Positions 26,169 to 34,778 of a stretch of 64,000 nt of DNA are shown in pieces. The position numbers were made by a program, and so were the translations under genes. Below the pieces are notes generated by a model, which had not been told where the DNA came from, searched no databases, and saw only the letters and a program-made list of their open reading frames with translations. Every line of letters begins with the position of its first letter. Position 1 is the first letter of the stretch. Location: assembly GCA_023386815.1 (NCBI GenBank), contig JAEWIZ010000032.1, positions 78,286-142,285 on the forward strand, written 5' to 3'. The stretch comes from Bacillota bacterium. Lineage in GTDB: Bacteria > Bacillota > Clostridia > Lachnospirales > Lachnospiraceae.

Positions 26169-27185
26169 ATGAAACTATTAACGGCAGCAATACCCTGCTA
26201 TAATTCAGCAGCTTATATGAGTCATGCAATTGAAACTCTATTATCCGGTGGGGATGAAATGGAAATCATCATAGTAAATGATGGTTCTTCCGATGATACT
26301 CAAAGAATTGCAGAAGAATACCAGTCGAAGTATCCAACCATAATTAAGGCTATACAACAGGAAAACGGTGGACATGGCGAGGCAGTAAATACAGGGCTTG
26401 CCAATGCGACAGGCTTGTATTTCAAAGTAGTGGATAGCGATGACTGGGTAAATGAAAATGCTTTGAAACAAGTAATGGAGACTTTAAAGGAGTTAATCGC
26501 AGAAGGTAAAAGCCCGGATTTATTCTTGTCTAATTATGTATATGAAAAAGTGGATGCCAAAAGAAAAAAAGTAATTAACTATAACTGGGCACTACCTAAG
26601 AATCAGATATTTACCTGGGATGATATCATGCATTTTAGACAAAGTCAGAATATCCTGATGCACTCCACAATTTACCGCACAAAACTATTGCAAAGTTGTG
26701 GATTACGCTTACCAAAGCATACCTTCTATGTGGATAACATTTTTGTATATCAGCCGCTTCCTTTTGTGAAGACACTGTATTATTTGGATGTTAATCTATA
26801 TCGTTATTACATCGGAAGGGCAGATCAATCCGTAAATGAGCAGGTTATGATCCGACGAATTGACCAACAGCTTAAGGTGAATAAAATACTGATTGAATGC
26901 CATGATGTATTTCAAATTAAGAGTAAAAAACTTCACAATTATATGATTAAATATATTGCCATGATTACCACGGTCAGCAGCGTTTTGTTAATCAGAGAGG
27001 GAAGCGACGAGAGTCTTGCTAAAAAGGAAGAACTCTGGGAGTACTTGAAAAACTATGACAAACGTCTGTATAAAAAAGTGAAATCTCATATCCTGGGAAG
27101 GTCTATGAATCTGCCAGGAAAGTTTGGTAATAAAGTTGTAGAGATGGGATATAAGATTGCCCAGAAGATTTACGGATTTAATTAA
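26169..27185 (+). CDS. Family 2 glycosyltransferase
   Basis: A 338-residue GT-A enzyme that transfers a sugar from a nucleotide donor. TAAIPCYNSAAYM at the start, IIVNDGSSDDT near residue 38 and VVDSDDWVNENAL near residue 90 are the typical donor- and metal-binding motifs. There is no membrane segment; the C-terminal half is helical. The acceptor cannot be told from context: the neighbours are an aminopeptidase and a PAP2 protein, so a cell-surface glycan is only a guess. GAGGAGG precedes the ATG. Confidence 0.88.
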   Translation: MKLLTAAIPCYNSAAYMSHAIETLLSGGDEMEIIIVNDGSSDDTQRIAEEYQSKYPTIIKAIQQENGGHGEAVNTGLANATGLYFKVVDSDDWVNENALKQVMETLKELIAEGKSPDLFLSNYVYEKVDAKRKKVINYNWALPKNQIFTWDDIMHFRQSQNILMHSTIYRTKLLQSCGLRLPKHTFYVDNIFVYQPLPFVKTLYYLDVNLYRYYIGRADQSVNEQVMIRRIDQQLKVNKILIECHDVFQIKSKKLHNYMIKYIAMITTVSSVLLIREGSDESLAKKEELWEYLKNYDKRLYKKVKSHILGRSMNLPGKFGNKVVEMGYKIAQKIYGFN

Positions 27186-27210
27186 AAAAAATATTATTAT
27201 CCTATAAAAC

Positions 27211-27253
27211 TAAAAGTAAGATGAGTCAGCTACGCTGACTCATCTTACTTTTA
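27211..27253. terminator. Bidirectional terminator between GT2 and PAP2 genes
   Basis: A perfect 20-bp stem with a 3-base loop, with A-rich and T-rich ends, lies between the converging genes. A second weaker hairpin (AGCCAGC with GCTGGCT) follows near 27290-27325. Confidence 0.85.
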
Positions 27254-27389
27254 AACGTCTACGCAGTTTATCCGCTTGCAATGAATTAAGCCAGCTTCAA
27301 CACAGATATGTGCTTTGGCTGGCTCTCTCATTATGGGTAAAGCTGGGATATCTAATAAATCAAAATTTTAAATCAAAATTTCGTCTGTA

Positions 27390-28082
27390 CTAGATGTTTG
27401 ACAAACGCTCTCTGCGAGCTCTTCTAGCTGCAATGATCTTATTCCAGTCAGGAACATAAACGATAAAGTACATTGCAATGTTGAGAGCAACTGCTCCGAA
27501 GATATCCAGAACAGAATGCTGCTTTAAAAGTACGGTTGACATACAAATTAAAATCGTAAGAATCAGAGCAGAGTTCTGAATCCATTTATATTTTTTCAGC
27601 CGTTCACTCTTACTGATGGCTAAATAGGATGCAATAGAGTTAAATACATGTATACTGGGGAATACATTGGTTGCTGTATCTACAGTATAAATATAGGATA
27701 ATAATTGAGTAAAGATATTTGATCTTCCAAGAGAATGCAAATCTACTCTGAGGTGATGCCCGTTAGGCCAAATGGTATAAATAATAAGGCAAACGGTCAT
27801 ACCAATAAAAATGTTTGCACAGAATTTATAAAAATCGTTCTTTGAAGCAAACAAAAAGTATATGATGGTGACACCGATATAAAAAAACCACAGAAAATAA
27901 GGGATGATAAATACCTCACAGAAGGGGATATAATCATCTAATTTTGAGTAGATTGTGTTGAAATGCGTTGTTACGGTGTGCTCCAGTTTGAAAAACCAGA
28001 TCAGATATACAAAAAAGTATAATAATATGAAACCATGCTTATATTTTAAAATAAAATCTTTAATAGCGCCCAAGGGCTTCAT
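27390..28082 (-). CDS. PAP2-superfamily membrane protein (inositol-phosphotransferase-like)
   Basis: A 230-residue protein with about six membrane helices. The PAP2 signature is kept in FPSIHVFNS near residue 142 and in the later STVLLKQHSVLDIFGA, where His and Asp are in catalytic positions; the PSIH spelling is nearer to the Aur1-like branch than to PSGH phosphatases. It probably dephosphorylates or transfers a phospholipid or isoprenoid headgroup. The tail is basic (RRARRER). GAAAGG lies before the start on the minus strand. Confidence 0.85.
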   Translation of the reverse strand: MKPLGAIKDFILKYKHGFILLYFFVYLIWFFKLEHTVTTHFNTIYSKLDDYIPFCEVFIIPYFLWFFYIGVTIIYFLFASKNDFYKFCANIFIGMTVCLIIYTIWPNGHHLRVDLHSLGRSNIFTQLLSYIYTVDTATNVFPSIHVFNSIASYLAISKSERLKKYKWIQNSALILTILICMSTVLLKQHSVLDIFGAVALNIAMYFIVYVPDWNKIIAARRARRERLSNI

Positions 28083-28433
28083 GTTTGCACGACCTTTCCC
28101 TAAAAACAGTGCGTTTTAATGACCTTTTCAACTTCGTAAATTATATCATGAATCCCGTATGATAACAACATTTTTATTTGCAATGGGATTAATGGTTATA
28201 GTAAATAGTATATGAATCACATCATAAATTATAACGAAAATACAAGATAATGTTCTTCAACTTTCAAGAAATAAGATAAAAATAATTCATATCCAGACCG
28301 GAGCTTGGGAAACAATAAGAGAGGATGGACAATGGATGGAAATATAATTATAATAGATAATATAAATGAGCAAAGTTAATACCTGAGTAAAACATTACTT
28401 ATTGATAATATGATTAAATAAGGAGGAATCGAA
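28083..28433. other. Divergent intergenic region, 351 bases
   Basis: This region holds the upstream sequences of the PAP2 gene (minus) and deoB (plus). A -10-like TATAAT lies near 28348-28353 and a small hairpin TATCAT/ATGATA near 28141-28161. No gene or known riboswitch was recognised. Confidence 0.5.
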
Positions 28434-29609
28434 ATGAAACGAGTTTTTATTGTAGTTTTAGATAGCGTAGGAATCGGGGATTTACCGGATGCAGCCCTTT
28501 ATGGCGATGAAGGCAGCCATACCCTGTATTCCGCGTCCACAAGTACGTATTTTAATATGCCTAATATGGAGAAATTAGGACTATTTCATATTGAGGGTGT
28601 AAAAGAGAAATTCCCCCAGATTAAGGATGATCAGGCCTTTGAAGGAAGCGTTGCCAGAATGGAAGAGCTTTCTAAGGGAAAGGATACTACCACAGGGCAC
28701 TGGGAGATTGCAGGAATTATATCAGAACAACCATTCCCTACCTATCCCAATGGATTTCCAGAAGAGATATTAAAACCTTTTGAAGAGAAAACAGGAAGAA
28801 AAGTTCTTTGTAATCTTCCTTATTCAGGTACGGACGTTATTCGTGACTATGGAAAAGAGCATGTAGAAACAGGGGCTCTGATTGTATATACCTCAGCAGA
28901 CAGTGTATTTCAGATTGCAGCACATGAAGATGTTGTTTCGGTGGAGGAGTTATATCGTTACTGTGAGATTGCCCGTGAATTATTAAGCGGGGAGCATGCC
29001 GTAGGCCGAGTAATAGCTAGACCATTCACCGGTGAATATCCGGACTATAAACGGACTTCAAATCGCCATGATTTCTCCTTAGAGCCATCAACCACTATGA
29101 TGGATCAGTTAAAGGACAAAGGTTTTGATACCCTTGCGGTAGGAAAAATATATGATATCTTTGCAGGAAAGGGTATTACAGACACCGTACGTACCCACGA
29201 CAATGCAGAGGGTATTGAGAAACTGATAGAACGTACTAAACAGGATTTTGAAGGACTGTGCTTTGTAAATCTAGTAGATACCGACATGATCTACGGACAT
29301 AGAAATGATATTGATGGCTATGCAAGAGCTTTAACTTATTTTGATGAACAATTGCCAAGAGTGCTTGAGGGGCTGCGAGAGGATGATATTTTTATTGTAA
29401 CCGCAGATCATGGGTGCGATCCTGGAACTCCTTCAACTGACCACTCCAGAGAGCATATTCCGCTTGTGATTTATGGAGCTAAGATTAAACAGAATAACAA
29501 CCTTGGTACCAGAAGTACATTTTCAGATATTGCAGCTACTGTACTTGATTATTTTGGAGTAGAGAGTAAAGTGGCAGGAACCTCCCTTTTACCGGAGATC
29601 TTAAAATAA
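28434..29609 (+). CDS. deoB: Phosphopentomutase
   Basis: Interconverts (deoxy)ribose-1-phosphate and -5-phosphate in nucleoside salvage. The 391-residue protein has the family length and alkaline-phosphatase-like metal sites: LDSVGIGDLPDA at the start, KDTTTGHWEIAG near residue 83, and TADHGCDPGTPSTDHSREHIPL near 322-343. AAGGAGG precedes the ATG. No other deo genes adjoin it; the glycosylase and dtd genes follow on the same strand. Confidence 0.97.
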   Translation: MKRVFIVVLDSVGIGDLPDAALYGDEGSHTLYSASTSTYFNMPNMEKLGLFHIEGVKEKFPQIKDDQAFEGSVARMEELSKGKDTTTGHWEIAGIISEQPFPTYPNGFPEEILKPFEEKTGRKVLCNLPYSGTDVIRDYGKEHVETGALIVYTSADSVFQIAAHEDVVSVEELYRYCEIARELLSGEHAVGRVIARPFTGEYPDYKRTSNRHDFSLEPSTTMMDQLKDKGFDTLAVGKIYDIFAGKGITDTVRTHDNAEGIEKLIERTKQDFEGLCFVNLVDTDMIYGHRNDIDGYARALTYFDEQLPRVLEGLREDDIFIVTADHGCDPGTPSTDHSREHIPLVIYGAKIKQNNNLGTRSTFSDIAATVLDYFGVESKVAGTSLLPEILK

Positions 29610-29631
29610 TCAGCAAGGAGATATGGTTTGA

Positions 29632-30126
29632 ATGGAAAGAATTGAACATCCAATACCGCCATTATACAATAAGGATTCCAAAATCTTGATTTTGGGATCC
29701 TTTCCCTCAGTTAAATCCAGAGAAGGTCAATTTTTTTATCATCATCCCCAGAATCGGTTCTGGAAGGTAATCAGCGCTATTTATAACTTACCTATACCAA
29801 CAACCATTGAAGAAAAACGAAGTATGCTTCATTCATGCCATATTGCTGTATGGGATGTCATCCAAAGCTGTGAAATTGTCGGATCATCCGATAGCAGCAT
29901 TAAGAATGTTGTTCCCAATGATTTATCAGTTATTTTAAATAGTGCGGATATTACACAGATTTTTTCGAATGGAAATGCTTCCTATGAGCTGTATATGAAG
30001 TATATTTACCCCACGACAGAGATAAAAGTAATAAAACTGCCCTCGACCAGCCCTGCAAATGCAACCAGCAGGCTTGAGGGATTAATCGAGAAGTGGTCAA
30101 TGATTAAGGAGTATACAGACAGGTAG
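29632..30126 (+). CDS. DNA-deoxyinosine glycosylase (uracil-DNA glycosylase superfamily)
   Basis: A 164-residue repair enzyme. The conserved start ILILGSFPSVKSREGQFF, HHPQNRFW, and late LPSTSPANA match the hypoxanthine/deoxyinosine branch of the UDG superfamily. It would remove hypoxanthine or related deaminated bases. It follows deoB by 22 bases with AAGGAG about 10 bases before the ATG, so cotranscription is probable. Confidence 0.85.
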   Translation: MERIEHPIPPLYNKDSKILILGSFPSVKSREGQFFYHHPQNRFWKVISAIYNLPIPTTIEEKRSMLHSCHIAVWDVIQSCEIVGSSDSSIKNVVPNDLSVILNSADITQIFSNGNASYELYMKYIYPTTEIKVIKLPSTSPANATSRLEGLIEKWSMIKEYTDR

Positions 30127-30235
30127 AATGATCTTAAAGATAAGTAAGATTATTTGAATTCGTCTGAATCTTAATCGGCTTAATCATAAATGGAAGCTTT
30201 ACTACGAGATAAAATGAAAGGCAAAGGATCAAGGC

Positions 30236-30685
30236 ATGAGAATAGTCATACAGAGAGTTTCGGAAGCTCAGGTAAGGGTCGATAATCAGATTACAGGATC
30301 AATTGGTCGGGGATTTTTAATATTATTAGGTATTGGCTCAGAAGATACTAAGGAAATTGCAGATAAGTATATCGATAAGATCCTAAAACTCCGAATTTTT
30401 GAAGATGAAAATGGGAAAACAAATCTTTCCCTGCAGGATGTGGGAGGAGAGATATTGGTTGTATCCCAGTTTACTTTATATGCTGACTGTAAAAAAGGAA
30501 GTCGACCTGCCTTTACTAACGCTGGAAATCCAGCATTGGCTCAGGAGCTTTATGAATATTTCCTGGAAAGGGTTAAGGAAAGCTTAGGTAGTGTCCAAGC
30601 AGGTAAATTCGGTGCAGATATGAAGGTTTCTCTAATTAATGATGGGCCATTTACAATAGTGCTTGATGAGAAATTTTTAGGATAG
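30236..30685 (+). CDS. dtd: D-aminoacyl-tRNA deacylase
   Basis: Hydrolyses D-amino acids (and glycine) mischarged on tRNA. The 149-residue protein has the usual length and motifs: MRIVIQRVSEAQVRVD at the start, the SQFTLYADCKKGSRP region with the catalytic environment, and NDGPFTIVLDE near the C-terminus. AAAGG lies upstream of the ATG. It is about 110 bases after the glycosylase gene and may have its own promoter. Confidence 0.96.
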   Translation: MRIVIQRVSEAQVRVDNQITGSIGRGFLILLGIGSEDTKEIADKYIDKILKLRIFEDENGKTNLSLQDVGGEILVVSQFTLYADCKKGSRPAFTNAGNPALAQELYEYFLERVKESLGSVQAGKFGADMKVSLINDGPFTIVLDEKFLG

Positions 30686-30717
30686 GAATGCAAAGAAAGT
30701 CAATTTAAATAATTCTT

Positions 30718-30747
30718 TGAAATATATGTATAAACTTCCCCATATTA
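30718..30747 (+). promoter_or_regulatory. Possible sigma-G promoter of spoVT
   Basis: TGAAATA (30718-30724) and CATATTA (30741-30747) resemble forespore sigma-G elements and are 16 bases apart. In Bacillus spoVT is under sigma-G. The match is imperfect. Confidence 0.3.
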
Positions 30748-30823
30748 CAAACAATATTAACAGATAATATAGTGATAACAATTGTTTGAATATCTAAATT
30801 ACTTAAATGGAGGAAGATCATGT

Positions 30824-31372
30824 ATGAAAGCAACTGGTATTGTAAGAAGAATAGATGACCTGGGACGTGTTGTAGTGCCGAAAGAGATTCGACGCACCTT
30901 AAGGATCCGCGAAGGAGATCCCTTGGAGATATTTACAGATCGAGAAGGAGAAATCATATTAAAGAAATATTCACCTATTGGTGAGTTGGGACAATTTGCG
31001 AAGCAATACGCAGATTCTCTAGCACAAACCACAGGGAACATCGTAGCGATCGCAGATAAGGATCAATTTATTGCTGTGGCAGGACCAACGAAGAAGGATA
31101 TTATAGCAAAAAGCATTAGTCATGAGTTGGAAGAAGTGATTAATGAAAGAGAGACCGTTACTGCTGCAAAAGAGGATAAGAATTTTGTGAGAATTATGAA
31201 TGAAGATGATTCTGAATTTACATTCCAGGTTATTACCCCTATTATCAGCGAGGGTGATGCGATTGGAGCTGTTATTCTCTTAACCAAGGATGCTAAGACC
31301 AAATTTGGTGAGATGGAAGTAAAGCTTGCCAGTACAGCTTCTGCGTTCTTAGGCAGACAAATGGAACAATAG
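30824..31372 (+). CDS. spoVT: Stage V sporulation regulator SpoVT (AbrB-type)
   Basis: Transcription factor of the forespore. Of 182 residues the first 50 form the AbrB-type swapped-hairpin DNA-binding domain (MKATGIVRRIDDLGRVVVPKEIRRTLRIREGD is divided over its strands). The rest is a GAF-like domain (TTGNIVAIADKDQFIAVAG, ending ASAFLGRQMEQ), as in Bacillus SpoVT (178 residues). The ATG at 30824 is chosen by alignment to the family and GGAGGAAG upstream. Next come mazG and the yabP-yabQ-divIC group, the order of the Bacillus chromosome. Confidence 0.95.
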   Translation: MKATGIVRRIDDLGRVVVPKEIRRTLRIREGDPLEIFTDREGEIILKKYSPIGELGQFAKQYADSLAQTTGNIVAIADKDQFIAVAGPTKKDIIAKSISHELEEVINERETVTAAKEDKNFVRIMNEDDSEFTFQVITPIISEGDAIGAVILLTKDAKTKFGEMEVKLASTASAFLGRQMEQ

Positions 31373-31379
31373 GAAATAG

Positions 31380-31429
31380 AGTACCCTAAACTGTATTGGA
31401 AGAATCGAATGCGGAAGGGTACTTTTTTC
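31380..31429 (+). terminator. Terminator after spoVT
   Basis: An 8-bp outer stem (AGTACCCT and AGGGTACT) closes a long loop and is followed by six T residues. Confidence 0.7.
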
Positions 31430-31545
31430 ATGTAGCCTCTTTTTTGAGTTGTATGCTGGAAGAATATTGGTTATAATACATTCCATAATAAGAAATTGCA
31501 AAATAGCAGTAGTATTTGAGTTTCGCAATTACTTAAAATACAAAA

Positions 31546-31573
31546 GGAGGACAAATCCTCCAAGAAAGGAGGA
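31546..31573 (+). promoter_or_regulatory. SD-mimic hairpin before mazG
   Basis: GGAGGA-CAAA-TCCTCC (31546-31561) is followed by the true ribosome site GGAGGA (31568-31573). The central TCCTCC can pair either with the upstream copy or with the true site, so the leader could switch between open and closed forms. Confidence 0.55.
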
Positions 31574-31578
31574 TTAGG

Positions 31579-32355
31579 TTGGCTGCTTATACCTTTGAGG
31601 AATTTATGGATATCATACGAAAGCTTCGCAGTGAAGAGGGATGTCCCTGGGATCGGGAGCAGACTCATGAGAGCTTGAAGAATTGCTTGATAGAAGAATG
31701 TTATGAAACCATAGAAGCAATTAATAATAAGGATAATGAAAATCTGTGTGAGGAACTGGGCGATGTTCTTCTACAGGTAGCTCTTCATAGTGTGATAGCC
31801 GAAGAGAGCGATGAGTTTACTATAAAAGAGGTTGTTTCCGAAGTGGCTGAAAAAATGATTCGTAGACATCCGCATGTCTTTGGTGATGTGGTTGTGGAAA
31901 ACTCAGAGGGTGTTATACGTAACTGGGATGAGATTAAAAAAACGGAAAAGAAGACGGTGAATGCTGCTCAGGAACTACTTCAGGTACCGAAGGCTCTCCC
32001 GGCTAATATCAGAGCGGAAAAAATTCAGCGAAAGGCTGCCAAAGCAGGAATGGATTTTGAGGATGTTCCCCAAGTCTTAAATAAGGTGGAAGAAGAGTTG
32101 AAAGAACTCTCGGAAGCTATTGAAATTGGGGATAAAAGCAAGATAGATGAGGAATTTGGTGACCTTATGTTCTCATTAGTTAATTTGTCTCGGTTTTTAC
32201 AATTAAATGCAGAAAATTCCTTGACAAATGCCACTAATAAGTTTATAAATAGATTTGTAGATGTCTTTGCTCTAGCGGAGAGTAGGGGCCAGAATCTATG
32301 TGAACTCCCCCCTACAGCGCTGGATGAATTGTGGCGGGAAGTAAAATATTATTAA
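31579..32355 (+). CDS. mazG: Nucleoside triphosphate pyrophosphohydrolase MazG
   Basis: Hydrolyses non-canonical (d)NTPs to the monophosphate. The 258-residue product has two MazG repeats. The first holds LRSEEGCPWDREQTHESLKN, EECYETIEAI and ENLCEELGDVLLQVALHS, giving the EExxE-12-ExxD metal motif. The second has VEEELKELSEAI and EEFGDLMFSLVNLSRF. The TTG start is 6 bases from GGAGGA. It corresponds to yabN in Bacillus, though without the N-terminal methylase domain. Confidence 0.95.
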   Translation: MAAYTFEEFMDIIRKLRSEEGCPWDREQTHESLKNCLIEECYETIEAINNKDNENLCEELGDVLLQVALHSVIAEESDEFTIKEVVSEVAEKMIRRHPHVFGDVVVENSEGVIRNWDEIKKTEKKTVNAAQELLQVPKALPANIRAEKIQRKAAKAGMDFEDVPQVLNKVEEELKELSEAIEIGDKSKIDEEFGDLMFSLVNLSRFLQLNAENSLTNATNKFINRFVDVFALAESRGQNLCELPPTALDELWREVKYY

Positions 32356-32394
32356 GACGAAAAAATTTTTAATACTTTAGAGGAGGAGCAATCC

Positions 32395-32670
32395 ATGAAC
32401 AAAGCAGAATTAGTAGCAGCAATTGCTGAGAAGACAGAGTTTTCTAAGAAGGATTCAGAGAAAGCATTAAAGGCTTTCATTGATGTAGTTACAGAGGAAT
32501 TAACAAAAGGTGAGAAGGTTCAATTAGTTGGTTTCGGTACTTTCGAAGTATCTGAAAGACCTGCTAGAACCGGTAGAAATCCTTTAACAAAGGAAACTAT
32601 CACAATCGCTGCTTCTAAAGCACCTAAATTTAAGGCTGGTAAGGCTTTAAAGGACGTTATCAACGCATAG
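32395..32670 (+). CDS. hup: DNA-binding protein HU
   Basis: Histone-like protein that bends and compacts DNA as a dimer. The 91-residue sequence has the family start MNKAELVAAIAEKTEFSKKD, the GFGTFEV beta region near residue 46, and the DNA-binding arm with RTGRNPLTKETITI. AGGAGGAG precedes the ATG. It sits between mazG and rqcP and is followed by a terminator. Confidence 0.98.
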   Translation: MNKAELVAAIAEKTEFSKKDSEKALKAFIDVVTEELTKGEKVQLVGFGTFEVSERPARTGRNPLTKETITIAASKAPKFKAGKALKDVINA

Positions 32671-32683
32671 TTAATTGAGAACG

Positions 32684-32740
32684 AAGGCTGTTTTAATTCT
32701 GTAACTTCAAAAGTGATAGAATTAAATACAGCCTTTTTTA
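32684..32740 (+). terminator. Terminator after hup
   Basis: AAGGCTGT with TTTAATTCT pairs with AGAATTAAA and ACAGCCTT around a 17-base loop, and seven T residues follow. Confidence 0.9.
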
Positions 32741-32860
32741 TAATAGGTGGTGAAAGCAGGGATATGCTTGACCATTTTTCAAGCCCTCCTAAACTGAGGT
32801 GTGGTTACAGGGGCTGTATTCATGGATTGTAGGACTTCCGACAAGTATGTGGAGGTAATA

Positions 32861-33100
32861 ATGAGATTAGATAAGTTTTTAAAGGTATCACGAATCATCA
32901 AACGCCGTACGGTAGCAAACGATGCTTGTGATGCGGGTAGAGTAACGATAAATGGGAAGCCGGCCAAAGCATCAGCAACGGTAAAGGTTGGAGATGTCAT
33001 AGAGATTGGCTTTGGTGCAAAAGCAGTGAAGGTGGAAGTTCTGGATGTAGCAGAAACCACAAAGAAAGATGATGCAAAAGAGCTTTATAAATATTTATAA
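32861..33100 (+). CDS. rqcP: S4-domain ribosome-quality-control protein RqcP
   Basis: A 79-residue protein (YabO in Bacillus) that binds stalled 50S subunits during C-terminal alanine tailing. The S4 RNA-binding domain covers most of it (MRLDKFLKVSRIIKRRTVANDACDAGRV split over two helices, INGKPAKASATVKVGD). The ATG at 32861 is chosen because GGAGGT precedes it and the protein then begins with the family MRLDKFLK. Its place before yabP is conserved. Confidence 0.93.
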   Translation: MRLDKFLKVSRIIKRRTVANDACDAGRVTINGKPAKASATVKVGDVIEIGFGAKAVKVEVLDVAETTKKDDAKELYKYL

Positions 33101-33210
33101 ATTTTAGTTTCACCCAAAGTATCATGAAATTGATAACATGAGTTTGCTTTGATAATATAAGCAGGAAGATGATTTTCTTCCTGTAATATACAGCTTGTAA
33201 TAAATTGTAC

Positions 33211-33240
33211 GTCATGAAGTAGCAAGTCTCCTCATATACT
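33211..33240 (+). promoter_or_regulatory. Possible sigma-E promoter of yabP
   Basis: GTCATGA (33211-33217) and CATATACT (33233-33240) with a 15-base spacer resemble sigma-E elements. In Bacillus yabP and yabQ are expressed in the mother cell. Confidence 0.35.
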
Positions 33241-33304
33241 TAAGAAGATAAATGAATACCGTTAACAACGGGATATCTTCGTAAGGATATGAGGAGGTTT
33301 TTTA

Positions 33305-33592
33305 ATGGATGAGAGACAACCAATTTTAAAAGGGCATAAACTAAATATTAATGCAAGAAAAACAGCGGCTATCACTGGAGTTAATGATGTATTATCCTTT
33401 GATGCAGGTGAAGTATTATTGCAGACGGAGCAGGGTGTCCTGATGATTCGTGGCAATGAGCTGCATGTTAACCGTCTTACCCTGGAAAAGGGTGAAGTGG
33501 ATATTGATGGAAGGATTGACAGCTTGACCTATTCCGATACCTCCACTATGGGCAAATCTTCTGAGAATATATTCGGCAGGCTTTTCAAATAG
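33305..33592 (+). CDS. yabP: Sporulation protein YabP
   Basis: A 95-residue protein of the YabP/YqfC family needed for sporulation. It opens with LKGHKLNINARKTAAITGV and has LSFDAGEVLLQTEQG and IRGNELHVNRLTLEKGEVDIDG, a beta-rich pattern typical of the family. GAGGAGG precedes the ATG. It is followed 9 bases later by yabQ; the ribosome site of yabQ overlaps the stop codon of yabP. Confidence 0.95.
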   Translation: MDERQPILKGHKLNINARKTAAITGVNDVLSFDAGEVLLQTEQGVLMIRGNELHVNRLTLEKGEVDIDGRIDSLTYSDTSTMGKSSENIFGRLFK

Positions 33593-33601
33593 GAGGCCTG
33601 T

Positions 33602-34066
33602 ATGAATGAAGAAATCATAATGCAATTACAGTTTTTTGCGATATCTATTTTATGGGGTGGGATCATACTGCTTATCTATGATGTTCTCCGTATCTTTCGA
33701 AGGTTAAAAAAGCATGGGAATATTATGATTGCTGCCCAAGATATATTATTCTGGATTGCAGCCAGTATCTTTATATTTGTTATGATATATCAAGTCAATA
33801 ATGGAATTATTCGTGGTTTTTGCGTTATGGGGATGGCAATTGGTATGGTAATATACCACTTTATAATAAGCGAGCTCTTTGTGGAAATGGTCACAAGGCT
33901 GTTTCGGTTATTGCTGAAGCCATTTGGGATTGCATTTGGCTTTATCAGGAAGGCTGGAAGAGCAGTAGGAACTAGAGGTAAGAAAGCTGTAAAGTTCATA
34001 AAAAGTCAATTGAAAAAAGGGATGAAATCGGTTAAAATATCAGGTGAAAAAAGTAAAAAGGAATAA
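33602..34066 (+). CDS. yabQ: Spore cortex biosynthesis protein YabQ
   Basis: A 154-residue membrane protein needed for cortex formation. Four hydrophobic segments are seen (about residues 9-28, 44-62, 67-85 and 95-113), with YDVLRIFRRLKKH between the first two, and the tail is very basic (residues 115-154). GGAGG lies 5 bases before the ATG. It is the second gene of the yabP-yabQ-divIC run. Confidence 0.93.
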   Translation: MNEEIIMQLQFFAISILWGGIILLIYDVLRIFRRLKKHGNIMIAAQDILFWIAASIFIFVMIYQVNNGIIRGFCVMGMAIGMVIYHFIISELFVEMVTRLFRLLLKPFGIAFGFIRKAGRAVGTRGKKAVKFIKSQLKKGMKSVKISGEKSKKE

Positions 34067-34089
34067 GCGTTTTATTTAGAGGACATATA

Positions 34090-34386
34090 ATGATGAGAAA
34101 AAGGCGTAAAAATAGTACAGGCTTTGGAATCATAGCTATGGTAGTATTTATTTTGGCTGCAATAGTGTCTTATAGCAGGATTGGTCTTCAGGAGAGATAT
34201 GATGAAGCTGAAGTCAAAATTGAAAGACTGCAAGGGAAGATTAATGAGCAAAAGGAACGTGCTCTTGATATCAGTAACCTAAAAGCATATGTACAAACCA
34301 AAGCGTATATTGAAGAGATGGCTAGAGAGAAGCTAGGATTAGTTTATCCTGATGAGATTATTTTTACTCCGGAAGAGGATAACTGA
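34090..34386 (+). CDS. divIC: Cell-division protein DivIC/FtsB-like
   Basis: A 98-residue bitopic protein of the divisome that pairs with FtsL/DivIB. A basic start (MMRKRRKN), one membrane helix (residues 12-30) and a coiled coil (YDEAEVKIERLQGKINEQKERA) are followed by the conserved end AREKLGLVYPDEIIF. Two consecutive ATG codons are possible starts. The place after yabQ is conserved. Confidence 0.93.
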   Translation: MMRKRRKNSTGFGIIAMVVFILAAIVSYSRIGLQERYDEAEVKIERLQGKINEQKERALDISNLKAYVQTKAYIEEMAREKLGLVYPDEIIFTPEEDN

Positions 34387-34518
34387 TTATAGGGCTTGCA
34401 TCTAGGATTCTGTAACAATACATAGGAGATGAATTACATTTTGGATGGTTCACTCACCGGTAAAAGTAAGAATTTTATGGGTGGGGTTAATTCCCTTGTG
34501 TTTTTATAAAGAAAGTGA

Positions 34519-34547
34519 TTGACAATCTATAAGAAAGCAGATATAAT
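34519..34547 (+). promoter_or_regulatory. Consensus promoter of the tRNA gene
   Basis: TTGACA (34519-34524), a 17-base spacer and TATAAT (34542-34547) form a perfect sigma-A promoter. The mature tRNA begins 16 bases after the -10 box. Confidence 0.9.
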
Positions 34548-34562
34548 AAAGTTCGTCACTTC

Positions 34563-34636
34563 GGCGAAGTAGCTCAGTTGGCGAGAGCACGCGGTTCATA
34601 CCCGCGGTGTCGGCGGTTCAAATCCGTCCTTCGCTA
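34563..34636 (+). tRNA. tRNA-Met (CAT anticodon)
   Basis: The 74-base cloverleaf has acceptor GGCGAAG pairing with CTTCGCT (one G-U), D-stem GCTC/GAGC, anticodon stem CGCGG/CCGCG around TTCATAC, and T-arm GGCGG-TTCAAAT-CCGTC. The loop gives CAT. The elongator type is favoured because the anticodon stem lacks the three G-C pairs of the initiator. CCA is not encoded. A tRNA-Met between divIC and spoIIE is also present in Bacillus. Confidence 0.95.
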
Positions 34637-34652
34637 TTATGGTATATTGTAT

Positions 34653-34706
34653 AAAAAGGCTGTAATTTCACTAACTTCAGGTTAGAGAGATTACAGCCTT
34701 TTTGAC
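34653..34706 (+). terminator. Terminator after tRNA-Met
   Basis: A perfect 14-bp stem (AAAAAGGCTGTAAT and its complement) ends in a T run. Confidence 0.9.
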
Positions 34707-34717
34707 CTTACGTAAGA

Positions 34718-34753
34718 AAGACAAGGGAATCAGTCTGCTGATTCCCTTGTCTT
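34718..34753 (-). terminator. Terminator of the chemotaxis receptor gene
   Basis: A perfect 16-bp stem with a 4-base loop lies 26 bases beyond the receptor stop; on the minus strand a T-rich stretch follows. Confidence 0.8.
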
Positions 34754-34778
34754 AAAATAATGATAATAAATAATGAAT

